This document shows positions 1-10,005 of a stretch of DNA of 64,000 bases, piece by piece. The position numbers were made by a program, and so were the translations under genes. Location: contig OY979729.1 in the NCBI GenBank assembly GCA_963855995.1, positions 8,326,115 through 8,390,114 of the forward strand, written 5' to 3'. A model generated the notes under the pieces. The model searched no databases. It saw only the letters and a list, made by a program, of their open reading frames with translations, and was not told the origin of the DNA. The first letter of the stretch is position 1, and every line of letters begins with the position of its first letter. Source of the stretch: Muricea muricata. Taxonomy: Eukaryota; Cnidaria; Anthozoa; Malacalcyonacea; Plexauridae.

Positions 1-658
1 AAAAATTGAGAGCTGTGAAATGAAAATTAGTTGAGCTGGGAATTCTTTTTTGGCTGGCAAAATGGAATTCCATGCACGGGACTGAGATTGACCAAGGCCC
101 TCCCCCCCCAGCATAAAATGAGGATGAGATTAAGATTTTAGCAAGATGGCCACTGGAATGATAGGGTTTGCGCACTGGGAAAATGGGATTTAGTTAAAAT
201 CTGTGCTGGGAAAATTTGAATAGGATCCTCCCTTCAGCACTCTCAAAATTGTCATAAACATGTTAGAGATATGTCCATGCTTTACAGGAATGTCCACTTC
301 ATAACTCGAAGCTAATGGCAGCATGTTTCATTTCATTTCAAGAAATTTCGTCTGTTCTTTAGCGGTTAGCGACCTCATGTTTTCTCTATATGTAACAAAG
401 TAATTACTGAATAACACAGACTGTCTACATGGAGCCAGTGGACAAGATATTAAGGTATACCTGTATGCAATTTCAATTTCTATGTGATTTGATTGGCTCA
501 ATAACATTTAGGTAAAGATTTATAATACACATACACGACTAACTTAAGACAAAATTAAAACAAGACTTGAGCATTTCAAATGAAGAAACATCGTTACAAG
601 TGTCTGCAAATGGATGAAGTATCTTTCAACATACAGTTGCTAACTTTTTACTTCACGT
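1..658. other. gene-free AT-rich stretch
   Basis: I see no open frame, repeat pair or splice-flanked exon that I can support here. The stretch ends at the 10-bp direct repeat that flanks the large element to its right. Confidence 0.5.
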
Positions 659-826
659 TTTATTTAACGAAAAAACGAAGTAACTATATGTCCGGCAGCC
701 GGACAGTTGTTTGAAAAAACTAAATGTCCGGCAGTTTTTCTGCGCATGTCGTTTTCAGGTTCAGGTTACATAAGCAGTTTAAGCAGTATAAATTTTAGTT
801 TTTAACAATTGGCTTTCGATTGGCCG

Positions 827-870
827 CGTTAGCTCAGTGGTCTAGGTCGCGCGCTTTCGACCTGTGTGTT
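827..870 (+). other. tRNA-like A-box segment inside the left arm
   Basis: A stretch beginning GCGTTAGCTCAGTGGTCTAG looks like the D-arm and A box of a tRNA gene. The matching T-arm B box (GGTTCGANTCC) is not present downstream, so this is a tRNA-derived fragment, not a gene. The right arm lacks it. Confidence 0.4.
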
Positions 871-1191
871 TGGTACGGTGGCCCGTTAGGGACACGCATG
901 TTCCGTAGAAAAACACGTTCGTTCTGTGAAATTAAAGTTGCTTTCTTTAATAACAGAGCTTTTCTGTATAAATGCGCTGTGTTTCCTTAGAAAATGTAGG
1001 CGAGTTCCGTAGAAATGCTCACGCTTTCCATACAAATGTAGACGCCTTCCGTATAAATGAAGACGCCTTCCATACAAATTTTATACATGCCTTCCGTATA
1101 AATGTAGACGCCTTCCGTAGAAATCTGAAACTTATGCGCGCGCATAGTCCGCCACCTCTGGCTGATATATATATATCATATTACATATCGC

Positions 1192-1291
1192 ATGTATGAT
1201 TGTGTTTTGGTTGAGATGTTTTGTCAAAATTGTGGCACAAAGGTTTTTGATACGGGAAAATTTTGCCACAACTGTGGTGTAAAACAAGGTA
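1192..1291 (+). CDS. zinc-ribbon first exon carried in the left arm of the long-TIR element
   Basis: The frame starts MYDCVLVEMFCQNCGTK and holds two CxxC pairs (FCQNCG and FCHNCG, 12 residues apart), the pattern of a short N-terminal zinc-ribbon domain. The coding similarity ends at a good splice donor (AAG followed by GTATGT, near 1292), so this looks like the first exon of a spliced gene whose other exons are missing. An almost identical copy lies inverted in the right arm. It could be the first exon of the autonomous element's own protein or a captured host exon; I cannot tell which. Confidence 0.45.
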
Positions 1292-1511
1292 TGTACTCGC
1301 TGCATAAAAGTTATATATTTATATATTCATGTTGCATTGTTGCGGCAAAATATTACCTCATATATTCACGTATACGGGCATTTCACATGTGATGTAATTG
1401 AATACTGATCAGGGGCCGGTTGTTTGAAACCCTTTGGCATGGCGTACCGGTCAAGATTAGAATTTTTCAGTGTGAGAACTGAGAACTGTCACTAATGTAT
1501 ACAACAACATA

Positions 1512-2337
1512 TACAGGGTGTATAAAAAAAAACGGAGTCCATCTTTTGTGTCAAATTATTGCTAAATTAATGAAGCTTATAGCACAATTTTGGACTTGTT
1601 TTAAACCACGTTCTTTTCTCTTTTGAACAAGCCGTAATTCGTATTTTTACTCCCAGTAACGTATGTGCTATGACAAATTTAGTAAAAGCATTAACTGTGG
1701 TAAAAGCTATCGACTTGAGATGCCCTCCAATTATGCAAATTCACTATGTCTTTCATGGTCGCAAGTTAAATTTTTAACTTTTTCGCGTATTACATAAATG
1801 GTATTTCTGTTAAACTTAATAAAACTTGTTATAAAGCTTTACAGAAGATAACGGGCCGTTAACGTGCACTACGAACGGATAGTTCAAGCTTGTATCGACA
1901 TGAATATTGACATTATGCAATTTCGACAACATTCTGTACGCGCGGATAAATAAAACGCTAATTTCGATCATTATTTTGGCATAAATCCAAGGTTTTTGTT
2001 AAAGTAAACGGTCCGTTATCTTCTGTAAAGCTTTATAACAAGTTTTATTAAGTTTAACAGAAATACCATTTATGTAATAAGCGAAAAAATTAAAAATTCA
2101 ACTGGCGACCATGAAAGACATAGTAAATTTGCATAATTGGAGGGCATCTCAAACCGATAGCTTTTACTAAATTTGTCATAGCACATACGTTACTGGGAGT
2201 AAAAATACGAATTACGGCTTGTTCGAAAGAGAAAAGAACGTGGTTTAAAACAAGTGCAAAATTGTACTATAAGCTTCAGTAATTTAGAAATAATTAGACA
2301 CAAAAGATGGGCTCCGTTTTTTTTTATACACCCTGTA
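1512..2337. mobile_element. palindromic inverted-repeat element nested in the long-TIR element
   Basis: The ends read TACAGGGTGTATAAAAAAAA and its complement. The two arms (about 1513-1870 and 1980-2336) are near-complete reverse complements around a short unique centre. No protein is encoded. No clear target duplication is visible. It lies in the spacer between the arms of the larger element, so it inserted there later or forms its core. Confidence 0.7.
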
Positions 2338-2616
2338 GTACGTGTTAGGTCCTTCACGACTACGAGATAAATGGGATATCAACTCCGATTTTGGTAGTGT
2401 ACGGTCCCCCGTATGACTCTAGTAATAATCAGCTTATATTATTTGAAATTTGAAACTCTCATTGGCTAACAGCCATGGGTTGATACAATAACTTTATATT
2501 AAATATCAACACAAGAAAATTATTGCAGCTCATGCCCGCATACATGAATATATAATGAGGTAATATTTTGCCGCAACATGAATATATAAATATATAACTT
2601 TTATACAGCGAATACA

Positions 2617-2716
2617 TACCTTGTTCTACACCACAGTTGTGGCAAAATTTTCCCGTGTCAAAAAGCTTTGTGCCACAATTTTGACAAAACATCTCAACCA
2701 AAACACAATCATACAT
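2617..2716 (-). CDS. zinc-ribbon first exon, right-arm copy
   Basis: This is the inverted counterpart of the left-arm zinc-ribbon exon. It differs by a few residues (KLFDTG for KVFDTG, VEQG for VKQG) but keeps all four cysteines and the same donor context. Retention of the frame in both arms suggests recent duplication, homogenisation of the arms, or selection. No downstream exon can be identified. Confidence 0.45.
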
Positions 2717-3524
2717 GCGATATGTAATATGATATATATATCAGCCAGAGGTGGCGGCTATGCGCGCGCATAAGTTTCAGATTTCTACGGATTACGGAAG
2801 GCATGTATAAAATTTGTATGGAAGGCTCTTCATTTATACGGAAGGCGTCAACATTTGTATGGAAAGCGTGAACATTTCTACGGAACTCGCCTACATTTTC
2901 TAAGGAAACACAGCGCATTTATACAGAAAAGCTCTGTTATTAAAGAAAGCAACTTTAATTTCACAGAACGAATGTGTTTTTCTCACTCACTACTCTCACT
3001 CACTACTCTCACTCACTGGGACTGTATCTACTTCACCAAATTTAGCTAAAGAGCGAGCCCGAAGGGCGAGAAACGACTCGGCCCAGGAAAACGGCCGGAC
3101 ATATAGTCACTTCGTTTATTTAACTCACGCTGTCAAACATCTGTGGCCCTGTATCAAATGGCAAACCCTATAGGGGAGTAGCGGACGGCTTTTTACGACT
3201 CCCAAGCAGTCTATAGGCAGTGCATTTACGTTCGTGCCAATTTTCTTCTCGGCAGGCGGAGTGAACGCCTTAGCAGGCGTCTCGTTGAACTATTAAATGA
3301 ACTTATAGTTGTAATGTCCATATATTATTTTCGTCCATATGATTGTTTAAAGATGGCCTGTACCAATTTAGCTGATTTCGTGCAAACACAATCATGTAAT
3401 GTGCACAAATTGTGCTGACAGCACAATATATTTTTATTAAGCTGCTTCTCACCTCGATGTGAATGTTTTGATATTATCTATTAATTGAGCTCATTGTTAT
3501 TAAAATAAGGCTGGTAGTGCATGT

Positions 3525-3692
3525 CATGATGAATTAGATTTGGCATACTTCGAAACCCGGACCGGACTCGGACTCGGACCCGAAGAAAACCCGGACTCGT
3601 GCTCGGACTCGCGTTTGAGAAACCCGGACTCAACAATAGAAAACCCGAACTCCATATCGAAAAATACTGGATTCGATGAAACTGGATTCTGA
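3525..3692. repeat. left arm of a distant inverted repeat, CCGGACTCG-rich
   Basis: Runs of the degenerate unit CCGGACTCG lie in a segment that also contains GGCATACTTCGAAACCCGG. The whole segment recurs inverted at 5247-5446, about 1.55 kb away, including non-repetitive flanks such as GAATCCAG and the TTCGAAACCC end. The arms differ mainly in the number of short units. The ORFs across it are simply translations of the short repeat. Confidence 0.7.
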
Positions 3693-3979
3693 TAACATCC
3701 AGAATCCGGAATAAATTCCGATATTTATTTGTCTGAGCGAAACAGATAATCGCAATTCGCAAATACTGAGATAAAGGTCTGATAATATCAAAATTTATTT
3801 TGTAACTAGTCGTTTATTAGTTATTTTATACATAGAAAATGTTTTTTGTAAGTTACAAAATAATTTAACAAACCCAAAACGCAAAAGAATTTTAAGTGAC
3901 TAGAAAATTTAAAATTTAGAATTAAAATAGAAAACTTAGCAACTAAATTTTGAATCAGTGCATGTGTTTGTACAGAGTA

Positions 3980-4160
3980 AAGCCTGGTCCTCACTGGCGA
4001 CATAAGCATAAGCAATATAACAAAGAATAACTTTTCCTCAGAGGTTTACAAAGACAAAGAGGAATTTTCTTTTGAGTTTGCTTTTGTTCTATCACCATAG
4101 CTTATGTTCCTAGTCTTGTGCTTGCGTTTGTGCTTATGTCGCTAGTGAGGACGCGGCTTA
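3980..4160. mobile_element. short MITE with 35-bp inverted ends
   Basis: AGCCTGGTCCTCACTGGCGA at the left is mirrored at the right (AGCCGCGTCCTCACTAGCGA on the opposite strand), followed by an inverted GACATAAGCAYAA. The total length is about 180 bp. The flanks (TAA left, TAT right) are only close to a 3-bp target duplication. The TIR start resembles those of the TTA/TAA-flanked MITEs elsewhere in the window. Confidence 0.6.
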
Positions 4161-4185
4161 TCATTCTAAAACAAATTCTAAAATC

Positions 4186-4497
4186 TTAATCAACGTGAAC
4201 GCTTAGTTTTTCCCGAATTGCTCTGATGTGCGATTGTTTGAGAAATGGCTTTAAGTCATCCGGTATCTTGACCAGTCCCGGCCAAAAGAAGGCATTTTTC
4301 TCCGCTACGCAATTTGGATTGAGATGGTAGTAGACATTCGTGCACTCCGAAGATGTAACTAACTTCTCATCTTTCATGTAACTTCTCCTTGCTACGCTAA
4401 CAATAACTAAATCTTCAGGCTCGGGAGGAATCTGTCCTTGGGGTTTAAGGGTCTGTCTACAAGCAGATGAAAGCAGTTTTCCATAGGCATAGAGACG
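4186..4497 (-). CDS. unrecognised ORF, possible C-terminal part of a gene or element protein
   Basis: An open frame of about 103 codons ends in TAA at 4186 and opens after an upstream stop near 4500. Its composition is balanced and not repeat-like (for example PPEPEDLVIVSVARRSY, then FFWPGLVKIPDDLKPFL near the C-terminus). It has an internal ATG at 4375-4377, but sensible sequence continues upstream of it, so the true start or an upstream exon is uncertain. I do not recognise the family. Its position among repeats suggests it may be the tail of a mobile-element protein. Confidence 0.35.
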   Translation of the reverse strand, partial: RLYAYGKLLSSACRQTLKPQGQIPPEPEDLVIVSVARRSYMKDEKLVTSSECTNVYYHLNPNCVAEKNAFFWPGLVKIPDDLKPFLKQSHIRAIREKLSVHVD

Positions 4498-4499
4498 TT

Positions 4500-5200
4500 A
4501 AATGCTTCAACGAACTTTTAGACTAAAGCATCGCTTGAAATTGGTGTTATCCCCCAGAAATGAACACGTGTATGGGGATGCAGGATGCTTCCTAGTTTAT
4601 TTTATCGGCACCGCAAAAAGCTTGTTAATCAAAGTGCGAAGAATATCCGACATTTGAACCCCTACATTGTGTACAAAGGCCGCGGCATAAACATTGTTAA
4701 AGTATTTTGTTTCAATATATAGTCGGCAAAATTTCTTGAGTCAAATTTTCTCGAGTCATAATTATTTTATCGCAAACATGAGTGCATTTGTATCGTAAAG
4801 CGCTCAGTAGAGCTCGCTTTTAGTTTTGAACAAAAAGACACCAAACTAAGTAAGCAATGGAAATTAAATATCCGATCAAAAAGCGTTAAAAAGCATTCTC
4901 AGTGATGCCAATAAAAGGTGTCGCGGTAACTCGGCTCAGTACACCGACAATTCCGACAAACATTAAGATTTAAAACTTAAAAGTGTTAATACTTTTGTCG
5001 ATTCATATCATATTCAGTTTTCCAGTTTGCTCCTATTAACCGCTGAGATGTATCATTACTGTCGTCATATCAAATATGTTCATAGAAACTATACAGCATA
5101 GAGGTATATATAATATAGCAGAAAATGGATCTAAATAGATCGTCACATCTGGCTAATTTGGGTCTGATCATATTGCATTGAAGGCTTCATAACTAAGCAT
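4500..5200. other. gene-free stretch between inverted arms
   Basis: AT-rich sequence with no supported exon, tandem repeat or obvious element ends. Confidence 0.4.
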
Positions 5201-5246
5201 TCTAACATGTTGGTAAATGAAACCCATTATACTGGAGAATCTATTC

Positions 5247-5446
5247 CGGCTGTCATCAGAATCCAGTTTCATCGAATCCAGTATTTTTCGATTTGGAGTC
5301 CGGGTTTTCTACTGTCGAGCCCGGGTTTCTCAAACGCGAGTCCGAGCACGAGTCCGGGTTTTTCCCAAGTCCGGGTTTTCTTCGGGTCCGAGTCCGAATC
5401 CGAGTCCGAGTCCGGTCCGGGTTTCGAAGTATGCCATTAGATTTAA
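5247..5446. repeat. right arm of the CCGGACTCG-rich inverted repeat
   Basis: Reverse-complement partner of 3525-3692, with extra GAGTCCGGG units. The frames that read through here in three phases have low complexity and are not genes. The 1.55 kb between the arms contains an inverted-repeat element and one candidate ORF. Confidence 0.7.
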
Positions 5447-5634
5447 CTTTACCTTTGCTCAAAGATTGCGCGAATTTACAAGCCATGCAACGCCAATCGC
5501 CAATAGTATTTTCTTTGACATATACTCGTTTTATCCTAAGTGGCCCAAAATTTGTGTTATCAAAGTGTTTTGATAAAATCAAACATCCATCAGTTTTATA
5601 TTGAGGTCTGTGGCGTAGCGGTAGTTGGTAATTG

Positions 5635-5907
5635 TATATATACAGCTAATTCAATTAAGGTTGACCTTGACAATAGTCAAATGTACAATATGGTCGATCA
5701 AGTGCCAAAAGAATGATTCTTTACATGCATGCGGATGTTAAAAAATATCATACTAGATACTATATTTGTAATCCAGCAAGGCTGCTGATGTGTTGATCTT
5801 ATTTAAAACTATATTATTACCATCATTTTTTTACGCTCATGCATATCGCACATTTGCCATTTGACTATTGTTGATGTCAACCTTAATTGAATTAGCTGTA
5901 TATATAT
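5635..5907. mobile_element. MITE with TATATACAGCTAATTCAATT ends
   Basis: About 30 bp at each end (TATATATACAGCTAATTCAA followed by TTAAGGTTGAC, and its complement) form near-perfect inverted termini around about 200 bp of AT-rich core. The innermost parts, TTGACNATAGTCAAATG, also pair. A TA target duplication is possible but cannot be separated from the TA-rich ends. It has no coding capacity. Confidence 0.7.
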
Positions 5908-6145
5908 TAATAAGGTTGGCAACTAAATACAAATTATTACAATTTTACGATCTACCACCTCAAGAATATCGACAAAAAACATTGAAAATATACCAGATAA
6001 CACAAAACAAACTACATAACTATAAAATCTGATATTTTTACTTGCTTCCTGGTAAGTTTTTTGGTTGCAAACGACTCGAAAAATAATGAAAATTTAGCAA
6101 AGTATTGCGTGTTGTTATATTTTTTTTTTGCCGTTCTCTCTTCAT

Positions 6146-6424
6146 AGAACATCACACCGGTCCAAACTTACGAAACCGGTCAAAACGTCTACTTCTTGAA
6201 ATCTTTATCATACTATAATTTTAAAAGAATCAAGCCCACTCTTCTCATTTTACGTTTAAAACCTCCGATAGTGACCTATTTCCAAAGAAGTCCCGTTGAA
6301 CGGCATTTGCAGCAATTAAACCGTCTAAATGTCCAAAAACATGCTTTTCGTAATAAAAAAATGTTACAAAATATTTCAAAATATTTGAAACTTAAACGAA
6401 AATTTGATTGTAAATTACTAAAGT
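6146..6424 (+). CDS. possible terminal exon of an unrecognised basic protein
   Basis: A T-rich tract ending in TCTTCATAG (6140-6145) gives a good splice acceptor. The frame after it runs about 92 codons from ITPVQTYETGQNVYF to a TGA and ends in a Lys/Arg-rich tail (YLKLKRKFDCKLLK). The acceptor, frame length and non-repeat composition argue for a last exon. I found no upstream exon on this strand, so it may be a decayed gene copy. Function unknown. Confidence 0.3.
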
Positions 6425-7345
6425 GACATTGACAAACCTTGTTGCTAAAATTTGCAACACGCAGATTGTATTATTTTTGATAATGCTGTGTGTTATTTTT
6501 AAAAATATTTTTTAAAAAAACAATACCTTAACGCCTGGAAATGTGCCCTCATTTGGATTTGGATATTTCTAAAAAAAAGAACAATATGTAGGATATAAAC
6601 GTTTTTCAAAAATCAGCTTCGTTTTGTCATTTTTTCCGTCGTCTACTCTTAAAAAATGGGTAAATTATAGGTGCATTAATTGTGTTCTATATAATGTGTT
6701 AAAACAACGAGGAAATTTGACTAGACAGTCTAACTCCCAGGGAATATAATATTTCTTTGTTTCTCATTGGTAATTTAATTCATACATGTATGAAAATCAG
6801 TAAGATTCATTACGCAGGGTGCATTAGGAAAAAGGTAATCAAACGTCAGAGCGCTCTGACGCGTTCATTTTTTAATCTACCTGCAGAAAATATTCTTTTA
6901 CAGTCAGAATGCTCCACGCACGGTCGAATTTGTTGTCATAAAACGTAAAATCAATTGAATTTAAAGAAATTGAGTTTAAACGCCATGTTTAGATGCGCTT
7001 ACACAGCTGGTGCCAGCGGTATCATCCATGAACAGTCGTCCAACTTTCGACACCAAAAAAATTTTCGGCGGCCTTTCAGAGGTCGATACGTATGGGAGGC
7101 TTATACGTATCGAAAGAAATAAGATCTCAATGACAGTTATATAGATTGGTAAAACAAACTGTAATGTAGATGAACGTGAAGCTGGTTTTTAAAACGCTGA
7201 ACTGTGAAACCTTTTCAGCTGAACTTTTCACCGTTGTACGGAAACGTGATCCACACCACCACTCACACCCACCCTCTCTTGCAACCCTCGCACATTAAAT
7301 ACCAATAAACGTACTACCGTTCCTGTGAAATAAAACATATCTTAT
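6425..7345. other. gene-free stretch
   Basis: No supported exon. The segment around 6830-6960 (GTAATCAAACGTCAGAGCGC, CTGACGCG, TTATTYTTTNATC) resembles 47450-47520, so part of it is a dispersed repeat. Confidence 0.4.
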
Positions 7346-7758
7346 CCCAAGGACAATTTGCACAATAAACTGAAGGTCGAACTAGGCAAAAAGAACAAAA
7401 TCGTTTTTACTACAGTTAGTAGAATTGCTGACTTTGGTGGCGAAATGTGGTAAAATACGGAAAGTCGGAAAACATAGCCCTGCGCAGTTTGAAAACTTTG
7501 TACATATTTGTATTACGTGCGGAAAAGGTACCATTTTTGAACTGAAAGTGCTCGGAAAATGGTAACTTTTTCCGCGCGTAATACAAATATATACAAAATT
7601 TACAAAGTTAGCAAGCCTATATTTTCCGTATTTAAAAACATTTTGCCACCAAACTCTGCAATTCTGCTAATTTTAGGATCCTCTTTCTAACTGTAGTAAA
7701 AGATTTTCGTCTTTTTGCCTTGATCGAATATTAGTCTCTTATGCAAATTGCCCAATCC
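7346..7758. repeat. palindromic MITE family, copy 1
   Basis: Large imperfect palindrome. Outer ends share CAAGGACAATTTGCA and its complement; inner arms hold GTGGTAAAATACGG; the centre is a hairpin with TTTGTATTACGTGCGGAAAA facing TTTTTCCGCGCGTAATACAA. The same architecture recurs at 14601-14952, 25206-25470, 38080-38462, 40399-40781 and 46435-46830, with fragments elsewhere. It encodes nothing. Confidence 0.7.
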
Positions 7759-8094
7759 ACAAAACCAAGGCGACCATATGACATGCATGTGAACTAATTT
7801 ACTGACATACATCCGAGGGGGTGATAACATAGATATAGTAGGCCTTAGTAGGCCCTAGATAGCCAATAGGTGCGCTAGGTATGCGTTGGCTATTTAGGGG
7901 TAATAAGATATGATAGGAGTCCATGTCTAGCTCACCATTGAATGTCTGGACACTGACCTCCACTTGTGGGGTTGCGCCCAATGGGGAAATTAGGGGCGGC
8001 CCCACAAACCAGCCACATGTCTCTCCCAACTTAATACTAAAGTTCAGTTAATGGGTGAAACCAAGTTAGTTTTTCTGAGTTTGAGCTGAAATAC

Positions 8095-8340
8095 TTAAGG
8101 CCAAAGATCGGACCTTATATCAAGTTAAAGCTATTAAAAAGTTACATTTAATATAGAAAATTCAAGACTTTCAAGAAAATTCTAGACAAAAAAGAAATTC
8201 TTAAAAAATACGAAAACAACAGCCATTTTGAATAATACAACAAATTTTCCTTCAAGACTTAAGTTGTTTTTTTTTTGTTTTTTTCCTTTCACATCAAATA
8301 CAACTTTTCAATAGCTTTCATTTGGTACACAACGCAATTT
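8095..8340. repeat. degenerate inverted-repeat element
   Basis: AAAGCTATTAAAAAGTTACA near the left side pairs with an inverted GAAAGCTATTGAAAAGTTGT at the right, around an AT-rich core. It looks like an old MITE. No target duplication can be seen. Confidence 0.45.
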
Positions 8341-9780
8341 GTTTAAATTTGGTGGGACCATCCCTCCTGTTCTAAACGTTGCAAATCTTTTAAGCAGGGG
8401 AATGTCCAGGCACATTCAAATGGATCTGATAAAAAATATACCAGATCTGGTCACAATGCAAATTGGCTTCAATCCTCCCCTGACTAAGCTGACTTATCGT
8501 TCCAGTTTACTTATAGTTCAATGCTCACACACGCATCTCACTCAGCGAGGAGGTCAATCTCACATGTGAGTTGACATGAACAAAGATCATTGGAACGTAC
8601 TTCGTTTTTATCTACCTGACACAACAGCAATGATTGTTGCACAGCCAATGACTGTACGTAAATTTACTATCATAAGATCAATACATATGTGCAATGCCCA
8701 ATTCAGAATCCTGACATCATAATTATTAGTTTCTACGAAGCCCCCCCCCCTGAAAGTTCTGGCTACAACCTTCTTAAAATGAATCCTTGATAATTGGAAA
8801 ATCAAACGGAATGTTTACACTTTGTCTCGCCCTCTTTCTCTCTGGGTTGAGTGTTGGGTCGGGATAGTTGACCAACCTCGGGATAGTTGACCAACCAACC
8901 CCTTGCTGGACAATTGCTGAAAATAATGGTCAACCGTATACGTTTTCTCGGTGTTTTTGTCGATTTTGGTGACTTTGTATTTGAATACACGAGGAAAACT
9001 AACTAACAAATATTTACAAGGTTTATATTACAAGGTCGTTACAAGGTCTTTGCAACGTGCGCTGCTTTGTCCATGGATTTGACGTGAAATCAACGGGGGG
9101 GGGGGGGGGGATGGATTGGTTTTTCTTGCACTGAAATCAGATTTCTTATAAAAATTATAGTAAAATGCTTAAAAAATCGATGCCATTTGTTGCCAGAGTA
9201 TTGCTGGCGCAGATTCTTATGCAGAGCTAAACGTTGAAGTGATTAGTCAATAAAATACCGCCACAGGGCGCGAAATATCTGTTTACACTTTGTGTTCTCG
9301 CAAGCGTACTTTATTGAGTTTGGCATTACGACAGAATATACGGCTGTGTGCAGGCTAAAAATGTAACCTTGTGTTATCTGTAATGCTTCAAATAATAACT
9401 GAAAAAATAAATACTCTGGCAAAAAATGACATTCATTTTCAAGCATTTCACCATTTTTTTAAGCAATCTGATTGTACTGGAAGAAAAAACAATTAGCACG
9501 CCCACCGTTGGTTTCGAAGCCAGATCCATGGTTGCCAGTTGCCAAACAATAAACAATAACCATGTTGCAATCAAGGCTCGCGTGTACCCCTTTCCCTCCG
9601 AGGAAATCGGGACTCAATCTTTAAGGGTTTATTTAAAAAATGATTTAATGCGCATGCAAATCCCTTTCTTCCCTCCCTAGGATGTGCTACACACTTGACT
9701 CTGTGGTAGCGGGGGCACACCTGGATGTGTAAAGTGATGTACTAAAGTACTAAAGCATAGAATAGATAATAAACAGTTGC
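8341..9780. other. gene-free stretch with homopolymer tracts
   Basis: Contains a run of about 15 G near 9095-9110 and a run of C near 8742-8751. The short ORFs here have no recognisable domain and no splice context. I see no gene. Confidence 0.4.
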
Positions 9781-9789
9781 GTCGCCAAG

Positions 9790-9975
9790 CAGTGCAACAT
9801 TTCCTGATATTTTTGTGCCATTGACTGCCCAGACAATGACGGAACAGTCCGTTCAGCGGTTCTATCGGCCAGAAAGGGCTATTGACTGGCCAGAACCCGC
9901 GTAGTAAACACGTAATGCGACATGCGCAGACACAAATATCAAAGGTCCCTACTTGAGTAGCTCTTCTGATCAGTT
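9790..9975. repeat. dispersed GACTGGCC repeat family, copy 1
   Basis: The order of motifs CAGTGCAACAT, ATTGACTGGCCAGAA, CGTAATGCGACATGCG and TTCTATTCTGTGG recurs at 21740-21900 and 54225-54435, and inverted at 53585-53765. Copies are diverged and non-coding. I see no inverted ends or target duplication, so the class is unknown. Confidence 0.55.
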
Positions 9976-10005
9976 TCTATTCTGTGGTCTGAAGTTTCAA
10001 TGTGT

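Larger units (their letters stand above)
669..3114. mobile_element. long-terminal-inverted-repeat (foldback/MULE-like) element
   Basis: The ends are inverted copies of each other (near-identical CGAAGTRACTATATGTCCGG), and the arms stay alignable for about 600-700 bp: roughly 676-1386 on the left and 2525-3112 on the right. The arms differ by indels; the right arm has short GTGAGTGAGAGTA tandem copies where the left arm has a tRNA-like A-box segment. The element is bounded by the direct repeat TTTATTTAAC at 659-668 and 3115-3124, a perfect 10-bp target duplication. Very long inverted termini with 9-10 bp duplications are typical of Mutator-like and related foldback elements, so that is the best class. 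No transposase is visible, so this copy is non-autonomous. A second inverted-repeat element sits in its middle. Confidence 0.75.

Noticed and set aside
5207-5604. Overlapping Ser/Pro- or Arg-rich frames on both strands
   Set aside because: They arise from the CCGGACTCG short repeat and are open in all phases.
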